From NCBI RefSeq assembly GCF_013409865.1, contig NZ_JACCBM010000001.1:1612001-1676000 (forward strand): 64,000 nucleotides of DNA, in the 5' to 3' direction. Positions 53,466-62,815 of this stretch are shown piece by piece (position 1 is the first letter of the stretch; each line of letters opens with the position of its first letter). This DNA comes from Herbiconiux flava (GTDB taxonomy: Bacteria; Actinomycetota; Actinomycetes; Actinomycetales; Microbacteriaceae). Made by a program: the position numbers and the translations under genes. The notes below the pieces were generated by a model, which saw only the letters and a list, made by a program, of their open reading frames with translations, was not told the DNA's origin and searched no databases.

Positions 53466-55106
53466 CTACGCGGCCGCCGGCTCCGCGTCGAGGATCGTGT
53501 AGGCGTAGCCCTGCTCGGCGAGGAAGCGCTGGCGGTTCTGGGCGAACTCCTGGTCGACGGTGTCGCGCGCGACGAGCGTGTAGAAGCTCGCCGTGAGGCC
53601 CGACTCCTTCGGCCGCAGCAGACGGCCGAGGCGCTGGGCCTCCTCCTGGCGCGAGCCGAACGAGCCCGAGACCTGGATGGCGACGCTCGCCTCCGGCAGG
53701 TCGATCGAGAAGTTCGCGACCTTGGACACCACGAGGATCTTCTCCTCGCCGTCGCGGAAGGCCTGGAACAGCCGCTCGCGCTCGGCCACCGGCGTGGCGC
53801 CCGTGATCTGCGGGGCGCCGAGGGCCGCCGAGAGCTGCTCCAGCTGATCCAGGTACTGGCCGATGACGAGGATGCGCTCCCCGCGGTGCTGCTCGATGAG
53901 CCGCTTCGTCGCGTCGAGCTTCGCGGGGGCGGTGGCGGCGAGCCGGTAGCGCTCGTCGTCCGATGCGGCGGCGTAGATCATCCGCTCGTCGAAGGGCAGG
54001 TCGACCCGCACCTCGAAGCACTCGGCGGGGGAGATGTAGCCCTGGGCCTCGATCTCCTTCCACGGGGCGTCGAAGCGCTTGGGGCCGATCAGGCTGAAGA
54101 CGTCGCTCTCGCGGCCGTCCTCCCGCACGAGCGTGGCGGTGAGGCCGAGGCGGCGGCGGGCCTGCAGGTCGGCGGTGAGCTTGAACACCGGGGCGGGCAG
54201 CAGGTGCACCTCGTCGTAGACCACGAGACCCCAGTCGAGGGCGTCGAGCAGCTCGAGGTGGGCGTACTTGCCGCCGCGCTTGGCCGTGAGGATCTGGTAG
54301 GTCGCGATCGTGACCGGCTTGATCTCCTTGAGCTGGCCCGAGTACTCGCCGATCTCCTCCTCGGTGAGGCTCGTGCGCTTCAGCAGCTCGGCGCGCCACT
54401 GCCTCGCCGACACCGTGTTCGTGACCAGGATGAGCGTGTTCGTCTTCACCGCCGCCATCGCCGCGGCACCGACGAGCGTCTTCCCCGCGCCACAGGGCAG
54501 CACGACCACGCCGGAACCGTGCTCGGCGAAGTTGTCGACGGCCTGCTGCTGGTAGCCGCGGAGGTGCCAGCTGGTCTCGTCGAGGTCGATCTCGTGCGGG
54601 GTGCCGGGGGTGAAGCCGGCCAGGTCGTCGGCGGGCCAGCCGAGCTTGATCAGCTCCTGCTTGAGCTGCCCGCGGGCCCAGGCCTCGATGCTCCAGGTGC
54701 CGTCGTCGTTCTTCTCGGTCAGCAGCGGGGCGACCTTCTTGCCGCGCGTGATCTCGGTCAGCACGGCCGGGTCGGTGGAGCGCAGGGTGAGGATGCCGTC
54801 GGGGCGGCGCTCGATCACGAGCTTGCCGTAGCGGCCGATGGTCTCGACGATCTCCATGGTCACCGACTGCGGCACCGCGAACTTCGAGTAGCTCTCGAGC
54901 GTGGCGAGGATCTCGTCGGCGCTGTGGCCGGCGGCGCGGGCGTTCCAGAGGCCGAGCCGGGTGATGCGGTAGGTGTGGATGTGCTCGGGCGCGCGCTCGA
55001 GCTCGGCGAAGACAGCGAGCTCGTGGCGGGCGGCTTCGGCCTGCGGATGCGCGACCTCGAGCAGCACGGTGCGGTCGCTTTGGACGATGAGAGGGCCGTC
55101 GGGCAT
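53466..55106 (-). CDS. XPB/ERCC3-like DNA helicase
   Basis: 546 residues from ATG 55106 ('MPDGPLIVQSDRTVLLEVAH'). The N-terminal ~180 residues form the helicase-C-3/damage-recognition-like region. Walker A 'LPCGAGKTLVGAAAMA', DEVH box 'LVVYDEVHLLP', motif III 'LGLTATLVREDGRE' and motif VI 'EEAQRLGRLLRPKESG' define an SF2 helicase with 3'-5' polarity in studied XPB enzymes. An RED motif ('VREDGRES') is present as in eukaryotic XPB. It follows the helicase-associated protein gene in the same order as the mycobacterial pair. Confidence 0.93.
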   Translation of the reverse strand: MPDGPLIVQSDRTVLLEVAHPQAEAARHELAVFAELERAPEHIHTYRITRLGLWNARAAGHSADEILATLESYSKFAVPQSVTMEIVETIGRYGKLVIERRPDGILTLRSTDPAVLTEITRGKKVAPLLTEKNDDGTWSIEAWARGQLKQELIKLGWPADDLAGFTPGTPHEIDLDETSWHLRGYQQQAVDNFAEHGSGVVVLPCGAGKTLVGAAAMAAVKTNTLILVTNTVSARQWRAELLKRTSLTEEEIGEYSGQLKEIKPVTIATYQILTAKRGGKYAHLELLDALDWGLVVYDEVHLLPAPVFKLTADLQARRRLGLTATLVREDGRESDVFSLIGPKRFDAPWKEIEAQGYISPAECFEVRVDLPFDERMIYAAASDDERYRLAATAPAKLDATKRLIEQHRGERILVIGQYLDQLEQLSAALGAPQITGATPVAERERLFQAFRDGEEKILVVSKVANFSIDLPEASVAIQVSGSFGSRQEEAQRLGRLLRPKESGLTASFYTLVARDTVDQEFAQNRQRFLAEQGYAYTILDAEPAAA

Positions 55107-55154
55107 AGTCCTCAAGTCTACGGCGGCCTGGGGCGGGGCGGTCGCCCGGGGCTG

Positions 55155-55258
55155 TCAGAGCGCCGTGAGCCTGGGCGTGTTCGCCGAGGGCGCGGAGGGC
55201 CGCGCGCGGGTGGCCGATCGGCTCAGAGCGCCGTGAGCTCGACGATGTTCGCCACGGG
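55155..55258. repeat. partial duplication of a gene's 3' end
   Basis: The 36 bases at 55223-55258, which encode the last codons and stop of the helicase-associated protein, recur at 55155-55190 with 28 identities, the first 16 being perfect (TCAGAGCGCCGTGAGC). The copy lies just beyond the stop codon, in the gap before the XPB gene. Confidence 0.75.
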
Positions 55259-57238
55259 CACCGTGCGCTCGACGCCGGCCCGCTCGTCGGACACGCGGAG
55301 GCGTCCGTTGGCGAGGCTCAGCGGGGTGACGTCGAGACGCGTGGTGCTGCCGTCGGGCATCCGCACCCCGATGGTGACGGGGGTGCGGGCGCGCACGGCG
55401 CGGTCGAGCAGGCGCGCCGTCCAGGCGTCGGCGTCGTCGGGGTTGCGGCGGGCGGCGTCGCGCAGGCGCAGCACGAGGTCGGTGACGGCTGCGGTGGCGG
55501 GCGGCGGGGTGGCGGCGCTCGCCGCGGGGCGGGCCGGCAGCACGCGGGCGCGGCGCATCAGGCGCACGCGGCCGTCGGCGTCCTCGGCGATGACGGGGTA
55601 GCGGGCGTCCAGCAGCAGCCAGTAGGCGGATGCGGGGGTCGCCCGGGTGGCCAGCGCCCCCTCGCCGTCGCGGCGGAGGCCGAGCGCCGAGAGCGCCTGA
55701 TCGGCGGCCAGCGCGGTCAGCAGAGAGGGGTCGGCGCTCTGCACGAGGGTGCGGGGCGGCTCCTCGCCGGCACCACGGTGCTGCGGGGAGCTGCGGTACC
55801 GGCCGTCGGCGCGGAACGGATCGCCGCCGTCGCGCTGGTCGGAGCCGGGGTGCCGGTCGGATCCGAGGTGCTGCCCCGAGCCGTGGTACTGGTCGGCCTC
55901 GCGGTGGGACTCGCTCGGCGGACGCGAGAGCACCCGCACCAAGCCGTGCCGGCGGGCTCCTTCGGTGAGCAGGTAGTCGACCGCCTGCGGGATGCCGGTG
56001 AGCGAGAGCGCGCCGAGGAACTCATGGAGCGACTGCTCGGTCTCGCCCGAGGACAGGGCGCGATCGATGCTCGGCTGCGAGATGCGGTACGAGGAGGCGA
56101 CGCCGCGGTTCTCGAGGTCGGCCGCGAGGCGGAGGCGGGCATCGAGGGCAGGGGAGAGGGGGCCGGGGGCGATCACCGAGAGGTCGTGCTGGAGGTAGAC
56201 CTGGTCGACCTCGGGCGGCAGCTCGGCGTCGAGCGCGGAGGTGTCGAGCACGGTGGTGTCGAGCGCGGTGGGGGCCGCGTCGGTGGCCGCGGCGGTGCCG
56301 GTCGCGGGGGTGGTGCGCCCCGCGTCGGCGGGGGAGTCCGCGGCGTCGAAGAGCGTGCGGCCGAAGAGGGTGAGATGTCCCGACGCCCAGACGCCCAACA
56401 GTTCGCCGCGCTCGGCGGCGTCGAGCAGGGCCGCGTGCATCGGCTCGTCGGCGGCGGGATAAGCGGCGTCGAGGGCGGCGGCGTCGGTGACCCGGGCGGT
56501 GCGCAGATGCTCCGGCAGCGGGGCGGGCAGCCCGTTGAGCCAGCGGCGCGCGAGCGCCAGCCAGCGGCCGCCGGGGGAGAGGGCGCTCCAGGCGTCGGCG
56601 GACTCCGTCGACAGCAGCTCCTCGCCGTCCACCGCCGCGAGTCCGGCCGCCACCGCGACCTCGGCCAGCGGGCCGACCGCGTCGGGTTCGAGCGAGAGCA
56701 GGGGCGCGAGGCGCTTCTCCTCGGCGACCGAGACGCCGCCGCGCGCCCGCACCCGGGCGGGGGCGACGCGCAGCTGCTGCACGAGCTCGGCCACGGCGGT
56801 GATCGCGGTGAAGGCGCGCTCGCGGGCGGTCGCGGCGACCGGCTCGGGCACCTCGGCGGTGTCGTCGGCCTGAGGGCTGCGCCGCGCATCCTGAGCCCCC
56901 TGGCCATCGGGCAGCGGATGCTCGGACATCACCGACCCGGCCGTCTCGGCGACCTCGGGGGGAACGCTCGGGCCGGCCTCCGTATCCGGGATCACGAGGG
57001 CCAGCGCCACCGCGGTGTCGAGGTCGGCGGGCGCGGTGCCGGACGCGAGGCGCTGGAGCTCGGCACGCGGCAGGGTGCGCAGGGCCGGGCGGATCGAGGC
57101 GGGGTCGAGCAGCGCGTCGGCGAGGTCGAAGAAGTCGCGGAGTTCGCGGGGAGGCGGCTGCCGGGTCAGCAGCAGCGAGGTGAGCGCGTCGTCGTCGAGG
57201 CGGGTGAGCCGGCGGGCGAGCGGGAGCGGATCGCTCAT
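55223..57238 (-). CDS. helicase-associated protein (XPB N-terminal-like domain)
   Basis: 671 residues without helicase motifs. The N-terminus 'MSDPLPLARRLTRLDDDALT' and 'FDLADALLDPASIRPALRTL' and the C-terminal half with 'VYLQHDLSVIAPGPLSPALD' and 'TASAYWLLLDARYPVIAED'-type sequence fit the helicase-conserved C-3 domain proteins encoded beside XPB. A hydrophilic His/Gln/Gly/Ser/Asp-rich segment at about 450-490 (DNA 55755-55905) consists of degenerate GS(D/G)xHxG repeats. It is coupled to the upstream membrane gene by ATGA and likely works with XPB in DNA repair or transcription-linked processes. Confidence 0.82.
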   Translation of the reverse strand: MSDPLPLARRLTRLDDDALTSLLLTRQPPPRELRDFFDLADALLDPASIRPALRTLPRAELQRLASGTAPADLDTAVALALVIPDTEAGPSVPPEVAETAGSVMSEHPLPDGQGAQDARRSPQADDTAEVPEPVAATARERAFTAITAVAELVQQLRVAPARVRARGGVSVAEEKRLAPLLSLEPDAVGPLAEVAVAAGLAAVDGEELLSTESADAWSALSPGGRWLALARRWLNGLPAPLPEHLRTARVTDAAALDAAYPAADEPMHAALLDAAERGELLGVWASGHLTLFGRTLFDAADSPADAGRTTPATGTAAATDAAPTALDTTVLDTSALDAELPPEVDQVYLQHDLSVIAPGPLSPALDARLRLAADLENRGVASSYRISQPSIDRALSSGETEQSLHEFLGALSLTGIPQAVDYLLTEGARRHGLVRVLSRPPSESHREADQYHGSGQHLGSDRHPGSDQRDGGDPFRADGRYRSSPQHRGAGEEPPRTLVQSADPSLLTALAADQALSALGLRRDGEGALATRATPASAYWLLLDARYPVIAEDADGRVRLMRRARVLPARPAASAATPPPATAAVTDLVLRLRDAARRNPDDADAWTARLLDRAVRARTPVTIGVRMPDGSTTRLDVTPLSLANGRLRVSDERAGVERTVPVANIVELTAL

Positions 57239-57498
57239 TTACTCCCGCGGGCATCCTGCCGGCGACGGCGGATGCTGATGATGAGCAGCACGAAGATCAG
57301 CACGAAGCCGATCGGCAGACCGAAGTACGGCACGAAGAAGACGACCTGCCAGATCTGCAGGTCGTAGTTCAGCGTCTGGGTGGCCAGGCCGATGAGCAGG
57401 GCGACGAACGCGAGCACCGAGAGACCGATCACCGCGGCGATCATGAAGGTCAGCGACCGCTGCACTCGGCTCGGCGGGGTGTTCTCGGCATCACTCAC
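57235..57498 (-). CDS. small two-helix membrane protein
   Basis: 87 residues from GTG 57498 ('MSDAENTPPSRVQRSLTFMI'). Helices lie at ~17-40 and ~52-75, followed by a basic cytosolic tail 'IRRRRQDARGSK'. It overlaps the next gene by ATGA and may be an accessory gene of the XPB unit by position only. No family recognised. Confidence 0.75.
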   Translation of the reverse strand: MSDAENTPPSRVQRSLTFMIAAVIGLSVLAFVALLIGLATQTLNYDLQIWQVVFFVPYFGLPIGFVLIFVLLIISIRRRRQDARGSK

Positions 57499-57576
57499 AG
57501 TCCGAGGATACCGGCACGGGTAGTCTGGTAGTCGGCCACGAGCGGTATTCGGGCCGATTACACGAGGAGATGCACG

Positions 57577-57957
57577 ATGCCCACCGGCAAGGTCAAGTTC
57601 TACGACGACGAGAAGGGCTTCGGCTTCATCAGCAGCGATGACGGCCAAGAAGTGTTCCTGCACGCGTCCGCCCTGCCTGCGGGAGCCACCGTCAAGGCGG
57701 GCACCAAGCTCGAGTTCGGCATCGCCGACGGCAAGCGCGGCGCCCAGGCTCTCTCGGTGCGGGTGCTCGAAGCGCCCCCGAGCCTCGTGAAGATGTCGCG
57801 CAAGCCGGCCGACGACATGGCCGTCATCATCGAAGACCTCGTGAAGGTGCTCGACTCGATCGGCGGCAATCTCAAGCGCGGCCGCTACCCCGACAACGCC
57901 CACAGCCGCAAGATCGCGGCCCTGCTGCGCAAGGTCGCCGACGAGCTGGACGCGTGA
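57577..57957 (+). CDS. cold-shock domain protein with C-terminal extension (CspB-like)
   Basis: 126 residues. Residues 1-67 are a cold-shock domain with 'GKVKFYDDEKGFGFISSDDG' and 'QEVFLHASAL'. Residues 68-126 are a helical extension ('DMAVIIEDLVKVLDSIGGNL', 'RKIAALLRKVADELDA') found in actinobacterial CspB-type proteins. It binds single-stranded nucleic acid. It overlaps the start region of the DUF3027 gene. Confidence 0.92.
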   Translation: MPTGKVKFYDDEKGFGFISSDDGQEVFLHASALPAGATVKAGTKLEFGIADGKRGAQALSVRVLEAPPSLVKMSRKPADDMAVIIEDLVKVLDSIGGNLKRGRYPDNAHSRKIAALLRKVADELDA

Positions 57958-59201
57958 TGACGGATGCCCGTGCCGCCGCCCCGGGCGACGGTGACGAGAC
58001 CGTGACCGCTGCCGACACCGTCGTCGAACCGGCCTCGGTGGTGACCGACTCTGTCGAGCCTTCGGGCGGGGTCGAGGTCGAGCTGGCCGCTGAGGTCGAG
58101 GTCGAGATTGACGTCGAGGTCGAGGTGGTTGAGCTGGCGGCCGAGGTCGTCACGGTCGAGCCCGACGGCATCGAGATCGTGGAGATCGCCGAGGTGATCG
58201 AGACCGCGGAGGTTCTCGAGGTGCTGGACGAGCTGGGGTCCGGCGACGACGCCGACATCGCGGCCGACGTGGAGCCTGAGCCCGAGGTGGACGAGAACCC
58301 GTCCCAGGCCGAACCCGAGCCCGCGGTGGACGAGGTCGCATCCGAGCCTGCGCCCGCGGTGGACGAGGACGCGGCTGAGGCGGCGGTCGACGAGGTCGCA
58401 GCGGAGCCTGTCGAGGGCGCGGTGGAGGCGAAGCCGGAGCCCGTCGTGGACGAGGTGCTGCTGAAGGCCGTGGAGCTCGCGCGGAGCGCGCTGCGGGAGA
58501 TCACGCCCGGCGCGACCGTCGGCGAGGTCATCGGGCATCGCGCCGAGGAGGATCACGTGCTGAGCCTCTTCTTCGCGACCCGGCTGCCCGGCTACCCCGG
58601 ATGGCACTGGACCGTCACGCTCGGCCGCGTCGACGCGGACTCCGCGCCGTCGGTGCTCGAGGTCGAGCTGCTGCCGGGCGAGGGCGCCCTCGTGGCCCCC
58701 GACTGGCTGCCCTGGTCGGAGCGCCTCGCCGAGTACCAGCTCGCTCAGGAGCTGGCCGCAGCCCAGGCCGGCGACGACTCCGACGACGACGATTCCGACG
58801 ATGATGTCGATTCCGACGACGATTCGGACGACGACGACAGCGACGACTCCGACGATGACGACTCGGACGACGACGATGATGATGGCGACGAGTCCGATGA
58901 CGACGACCTGGACGACGCCGATGACGTGCTCGACCTCGACGACGGCATCGGCCTCGACGACCACGTCACGGACGACGACGACCTCGTCTCGTCAGCGGCC
59001 GGCGCCGAGGCCGACGGCTCGGACGACCTGTCGTACGACGACGAGTCCGACGACGGCGATGACGACGACGAGGCGGGCGACGACGAGTCCGACGACGACG
59101 GCGACGTGGACGACGGCGAGTCGGACGGCCACGACGACAACGACGACGCGGACGACTTCGACGACCCGCACGCCGAGGGGCCCGCATCCGGCCGCTGGTG
59201 A
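57957..59201 (+). CDS. DUF3027 protein with extreme acidic flanks
   Basis: 414 residues from ATG 57957 (a GTG at 57954 is also possible). Residues ~160-260 form the DUF3027 core ('ALREITPGATVGEVIGHRAE', 'FATRLPGYPGWHWTVTLGRV', 'PDWLPWSERLAEYQLAQELA'). The N-terminal ~150 residues are Glu/Val-rich degenerate repeats ('VEVE', 'EPEPAVDEVA'). The C-terminal ~150 are mostly Asp/Ser (for instance long runs of DDDDSDD), encoded by GAC/GAT repeats at 58770-59170. No function is known for DUF3027. Overlap with the cold-shock gene and the neighbouring serC match mycobacterial order. Confidence 0.85.
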   Translation: MTDARAAAPGDGDETVTAADTVVEPASVVTDSVEPSGGVEVELAAEVEVEIDVEVEVVELAAEVVTVEPDGIEIVEIAEVIETAEVLEVLDELGSGDDADIAADVEPEPEVDENPSQAEPEPAVDEVASEPAPAVDEDAAEAAVDEVAAEPVEGAVEAKPEPVVDEVLLKAVELARSALREITPGATVGEVIGHRAEEDHVLSLFFATRLPGYPGWHWTVTLGRVDADSAPSVLEVELLPGEGALVAPDWLPWSERLAEYQLAQELAAAQAGDDSDDDDSDDDVDSDDDSDDDDSDDSDDDDSDDDDDDGDESDDDDLDDADDVLDLDDGIGLDDHVTDDDDLVSSAAGAEADGSDDLSYDDESDDGDDDDEAGDDESDDDGDVDDGESDGHDDNDDADDFDDPHAEGPASGRW

Positions 59202-59309
59202 CCGTGGCGCATGATCGGTGACGGGTGAGCCGTCACGGCCGAACGTTCGCACGCACCGGTGGCGCAGCCTCTGCACCACCCGGCCTGAGGGCCCGCCCGC
59301 CCCGGCGGG

Positions 59310-60488
<1,179 letters not shown>

Positions 60489-60507
60489 TTAGGTACGCCT
60501 CACATGG
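60489..60507. promoter_or_regulatory. iron-box-like operator before ideR
   Basis: TTAGGTACGCCTCACATGG resembles the DtxR/IdeR box TTAGGTTAGGCTAACCTAA, with TTAGGT, GCCT and CAC conserved in place. It lies 18 bases before the ideR start codon, suited to autoregulation. The match is moderate. Confidence 0.5.
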
Positions 60508-60524
60508 CCGCAAGGAGTATTCAC

Positions 60525-61217
60525 TTGGCAGATCTGATCGACACCACCGAGATGTATCTCCGCACCATCCTCGAACTCGAGGAGGAGAACATCAACCCCC
60601 TGCGCGCTCGCATCTCCGAGCGCCTCGGGCACTCGGGCCCCACCGTGTCTCAGACCGTCGGCCGCATGGAGCGCGACGGCCTGGTCGTCGTCTCGCTCGA
60701 CCGCCACCTCGAGCTCACCGAGGTCGGCCGCAAGAAGGCCATCTCCGTCATGCGCAAGCACCGGCTCGCCGAGCGCCTGCTGAGCGACGTCATCGGCCTC
60801 GAGTGGGAGCTCGTGCACGACGAGGCGTGCCGCTGGGAGCACGTGATGAGCGAGCAGGTCGAGCGGCGCATCCTCGAGATGCTCGACCACCCCACCGAGT
60901 CGCCCTACGGCAACCCCATCCCGGGCCTGGATGCGTTCGGCGACAAGGAGTCGATCCCCTTCACCAAGGGCGTCGTCAACATCGTCACCCTCGTGCACGG
61001 CGCGGTCGGGCCGCAGACCAAGACCATCCGCCGGCTCGGCGAGCCCGCGCAGGTCGACCCCGAGCTGCTGCTGCAGCTGAAGCAAGCCGGTGTGGTGCCG
61101 GGCAACTCCGCCGCCTTCACCGCGGTCGGCTCCTACGTTCTGGTAGAGGTCGAAGGTTTCGACGAGGGCATCGAACTGCCCAACGAGGTCGCGAGCCATA
61201 TATTCGTTGGCATCTAG
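60525..61217 (+). CDS. ideR: iron-dependent DtxR-family repressor IdeR
   Basis: 230 residues. I set the start at TTG 60525 because AAGGAG lies 7 bases upstream and IdeR proteins begin 'M(x)(E/D)L(V/I)DTTEMYLRTI'. Helix-turn-helix: 'LRARISERLGHSGPTVSQTV' and 'RMERDGLVVVSLDRHLELTE'. Metal-binding residues are in 'VMRKHRLAERLLSDVIGL' and 'DEACRWEHVMSEQVERRI'. A C-terminal SH3-like FeoA domain follows. With Fe2+ it represses iron uptake and adjusts storage genes. Confidence 0.94.
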   Translation: MADLIDTTEMYLRTILELEEENINPLRARISERLGHSGPTVSQTVGRMERDGLVVVSLDRHLELTEVGRKKAISVMRKHRLAERLLSDVIGLEWELVHDEACRWEHVMSEQVERRILEMLDHPTESPYGNPIPGLDAFGDKESIPFTKGVVNIVTLVHGAVGPQTKTIRRLGEPAQVDPELLLQLKQAGVVPGNSAAFTAVGSYVLVEVEGFDEGIELPNEVASHIFVGI

Positions 61218-61293
61218 CCGGGTCGACGTCGACGGGCGTTACCGAAATGTTAAAAACACCCCGTTTCAAGGTGACAAAGCCACCCCCCTCCCG

Positions 61294-61442
61294 TATTCTC
61301 TAACGAGTCCACCGGCCCCCGAATGGCGGCGGACACGGGCCAAGACACCTCGATTCCCGTCTCTTGGCCGCTGACTGCACACGGACTCGGTGTGGACGGG
61401 AGCAGCTGCCCTTGCTGCGAGAGGTGCCGGAGGAAAATAATC
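61294..61442 (+). promoter_or_regulatory. promoter and structured leader of the NlpC/P60 gene
   Basis: GTGACA (61271-61276) and TATTCT (61294-61299) with 17-base spacing form a good promoter. The ~137-base leader can fold into consecutive hairpins: GTCC..CCG/CGG..GGAC (about 61307-61335), GGCCAAGA/TCTTGGCC (about 61337-61369), CACAC/GTGTG (about 61380-61396) and GCAG/CTGC (about 61404-61421), followed by GGAGG at 61431. Wall-hydrolase genes in this phylum often carry regulatory leaders. I could not match the c-di-AMP (ydaO) consensus. Confidence 0.5.
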
Positions 61443-62438
61443 TTGGCCCCACTTGGTGATTCGCTCGACAACGAGCAGAACCCCGACAACGACCGACCCG
61501 AACAGCCGATGACCCGGCGCCGCCTGCGAGAGCTCGAAGCTCTGAACTCCGCAGCGGCGAGCAGCGCGGTCGAGGCTCCCTCGAAGGACATGGTTCTCGC
61601 CGTGCCCGCGCCCAGCGCGCAGGCCCGCGCCACCACGACCGCTCTCGAGGTGAAGAAGCCGGCTCCCATCGCGACGCAGCGACCGAGCATCCGGATGCCG
61701 CGGTTCGCGAAGCCGTCGAAGAAGAGCGCCGGCCGCGCGGTCGTCATGACCTTCGCCGCCGCCCTCGTGGCCACGATGGCCCTGCCCGCCTACGCCTTCG
61801 GCGGCGGCGGAAGCTTCGAGGCCGGCGTCGCCACCGATGGCGAGCTCGCCGGCAACCAGACGCTCGTGGTGCCCGACGCCTCGGCGGCGCTGGCCGTGAG
61901 CCGCGACAACTACACCGCTCCCACGCCCGAGGAGCTGCAGGCCAGCCGTGAGCGGGCCGCCGCCGCGGTCGCCGCCACCCAGGCCGCCGCCGCCCGCGAG
62001 GCCGCCGCAGCATCGGCCGCCACCGCAGCGGCCGCTGCGGCCGAGAAGGGTTCGTCCGCGGGCTCGAGCGCCTTCACGGTGAACCCGCCTTCGGGCGCCT
62101 ACAGCGGTGCCGCGGTCGTCGAGTACGCCGAGCAGTTCGTCGGCAAGGTGCCCTACGGCAGCGGCGCGAGCCCCGACACCAGCTTCGGCTGCGACGGCCT
62201 CACCCAGTACGTCTTCGGTCAGTTCGGCATCTACCTGCCCCGTCTCGTCAGCAACCAGGCCGCGATGGGCATCCCGATCTCGCCCGCCGACGCGCAGGCC
62301 GGCGACCTGATCATCTGGCCGATCGGCCACGTCGGCATCTACGACGGCGCCGGCGGATCGATCGATTCCCCCGACTGGGGCCGCTACGTCGAGCACCGCC
62401 CTCTGTGGGGCAGCTACTACTTCGTGCGGATCGTTTAG
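61443..62438 (+). CDS. NlpC/P60 (C40) peptidoglycan endopeptidase
   Basis: 331 residues from TTG 61443, with GGAGG 7 bases upstream; a longer frame exists but lies in the leader. The order is: a hydrophilic N-terminus with 'MTRRRLRELEALNSAAASSA', a membrane or signal helix (~95-115, 'AVVMTFAAALVATMALPAYA'), an Ala/Glu-rich coiled coil (~155-205), and an NlpC/P60 domain with Cys in 'TSFGCDGLTQYVFGQFG' and His in 'WPIGHVGIYDG'. It should cut stem-peptide bonds in the wall. The sequence GCDGLT replaces the usual DCSGL(V/T). Confidence 0.9.
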   Translation: MAPLGDSLDNEQNPDNDRPEQPMTRRRLRELEALNSAAASSAVEAPSKDMVLAVPAPSAQARATTTALEVKKPAPIATQRPSIRMPRFAKPSKKSAGRAVVMTFAAALVATMALPAYAFGGGGSFEAGVATDGELAGNQTLVVPDASAALAVSRDNYTAPTPEELQASRERAAAAVAATQAAAAREAAAASAATAAAAAAEKGSSAGSSAFTVNPPSGAYSGAAVVEYAEQFVGKVPYGSGASPDTSFGCDGLTQYVFGQFGIYLPRLVSNQAAMGIPISPADAQAGDLIIWPIGHVGIYDGAGGSIDSPDWGRYVEHRPLWGSYYFVRIV

Positions 62439-62515
62439 TCGGTCGAGTCCCGACCGGCCGGATCGGCCGCCGAGCATCCGCTCGGGGAGTGTAAACACTT
62501 CGTTACCAGCACCTG

Positions 62516-62549
62516 AATCGGCGCGCTACCTGTAGGTGGCGCGCCGATT
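62516..62549 (+). terminator. terminator after the NlpC/P60 gene
   Basis: AATCGGCGCGC (62516-62526) pairs with GCGCGCCGATT (62539-62549), and ACC/GGT extend the stem within the loop. It lies 78 bases after the stop codon. Confidence 0.88.
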
Positions 62550-62596
62550 CTGTCGTATCCTGGCGCTCTGATCGTCTCGAGAACACGGAGAGCCAG

Positions 62597-62716
62597 ATGA
62601 CGCAGGGCAGGAGCATCCCCACCACGGATCGCCTCGTGCTGCGCGTCCGCCGGCACACGAGTGGGCTGAGTCAGAGCCAGATACCCGGTTCTGCATGCAC
62701 GGCGCTGTCATCATGA
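62597..62716 (+). CDS. possible 39-residue small ORF ending in a terminator
   Basis: ATG 62597 follows GGAGAG and encodes 'MTQGRSIPTTDRLVLRVRRH', then 'TSGLSQSQIPGSACTALSS', stopping inside the right arm of the hairpin at 62701-62723. A TATCCT -10-like box lies at 62556-62561. This could be a leader peptide, a small protein, or chance reading of a short non-coding RNA. Codon use is mixed, so confidence is low. Confidence 0.35.
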   Translation: MTQGRSIPTTDRLVLRVRRHTSGLSQSQIPGSACTALSS

Positions 62717-62730
62717 CGGCGCCTTTTTTT
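62701..62730 (+). terminator. rho-independent terminator with T7 tract
   Basis: GGCGCTGTCA (62701-62710) pairs with TGACGGCGCC (62714-62723), one G-T wobble, loop TCA, followed by seven T. This is the most canonical terminator in the window. It ends a short transcript of about 160 bases that begins after the NlpC/P60 terminator. Confidence 0.92.
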
Positions 62731-62815
62731 GTGCCCTCCCGTCTCCCCGTTCGCCCGATGAGCGGATGCACGTCGAACACCTGGAAGCCGTCCAGGTCTC
62801 TTCGAAAGGGAGAGC

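Noticed and set aside
52557..55601. A 1014-codon open frame antisense to the two-component system and XPB genes
   Set aside because: It crosses three real genes and their gaps; composition is that of an antisense shadow.
58770..59170. CRISPR-like or satellite array of GAC/GAT repeats
   Set aside because: The repeats are irregular, in frame, and encode the Asp/Ser tail of the DUF3027 protein; there are no spacers of constant length.
61300..61442. c-di-AMP (ydaO) riboswitch before the NlpC/P60 gene
   Set aside because: Context suggested it, but the conserved ydaO blocks are absent.
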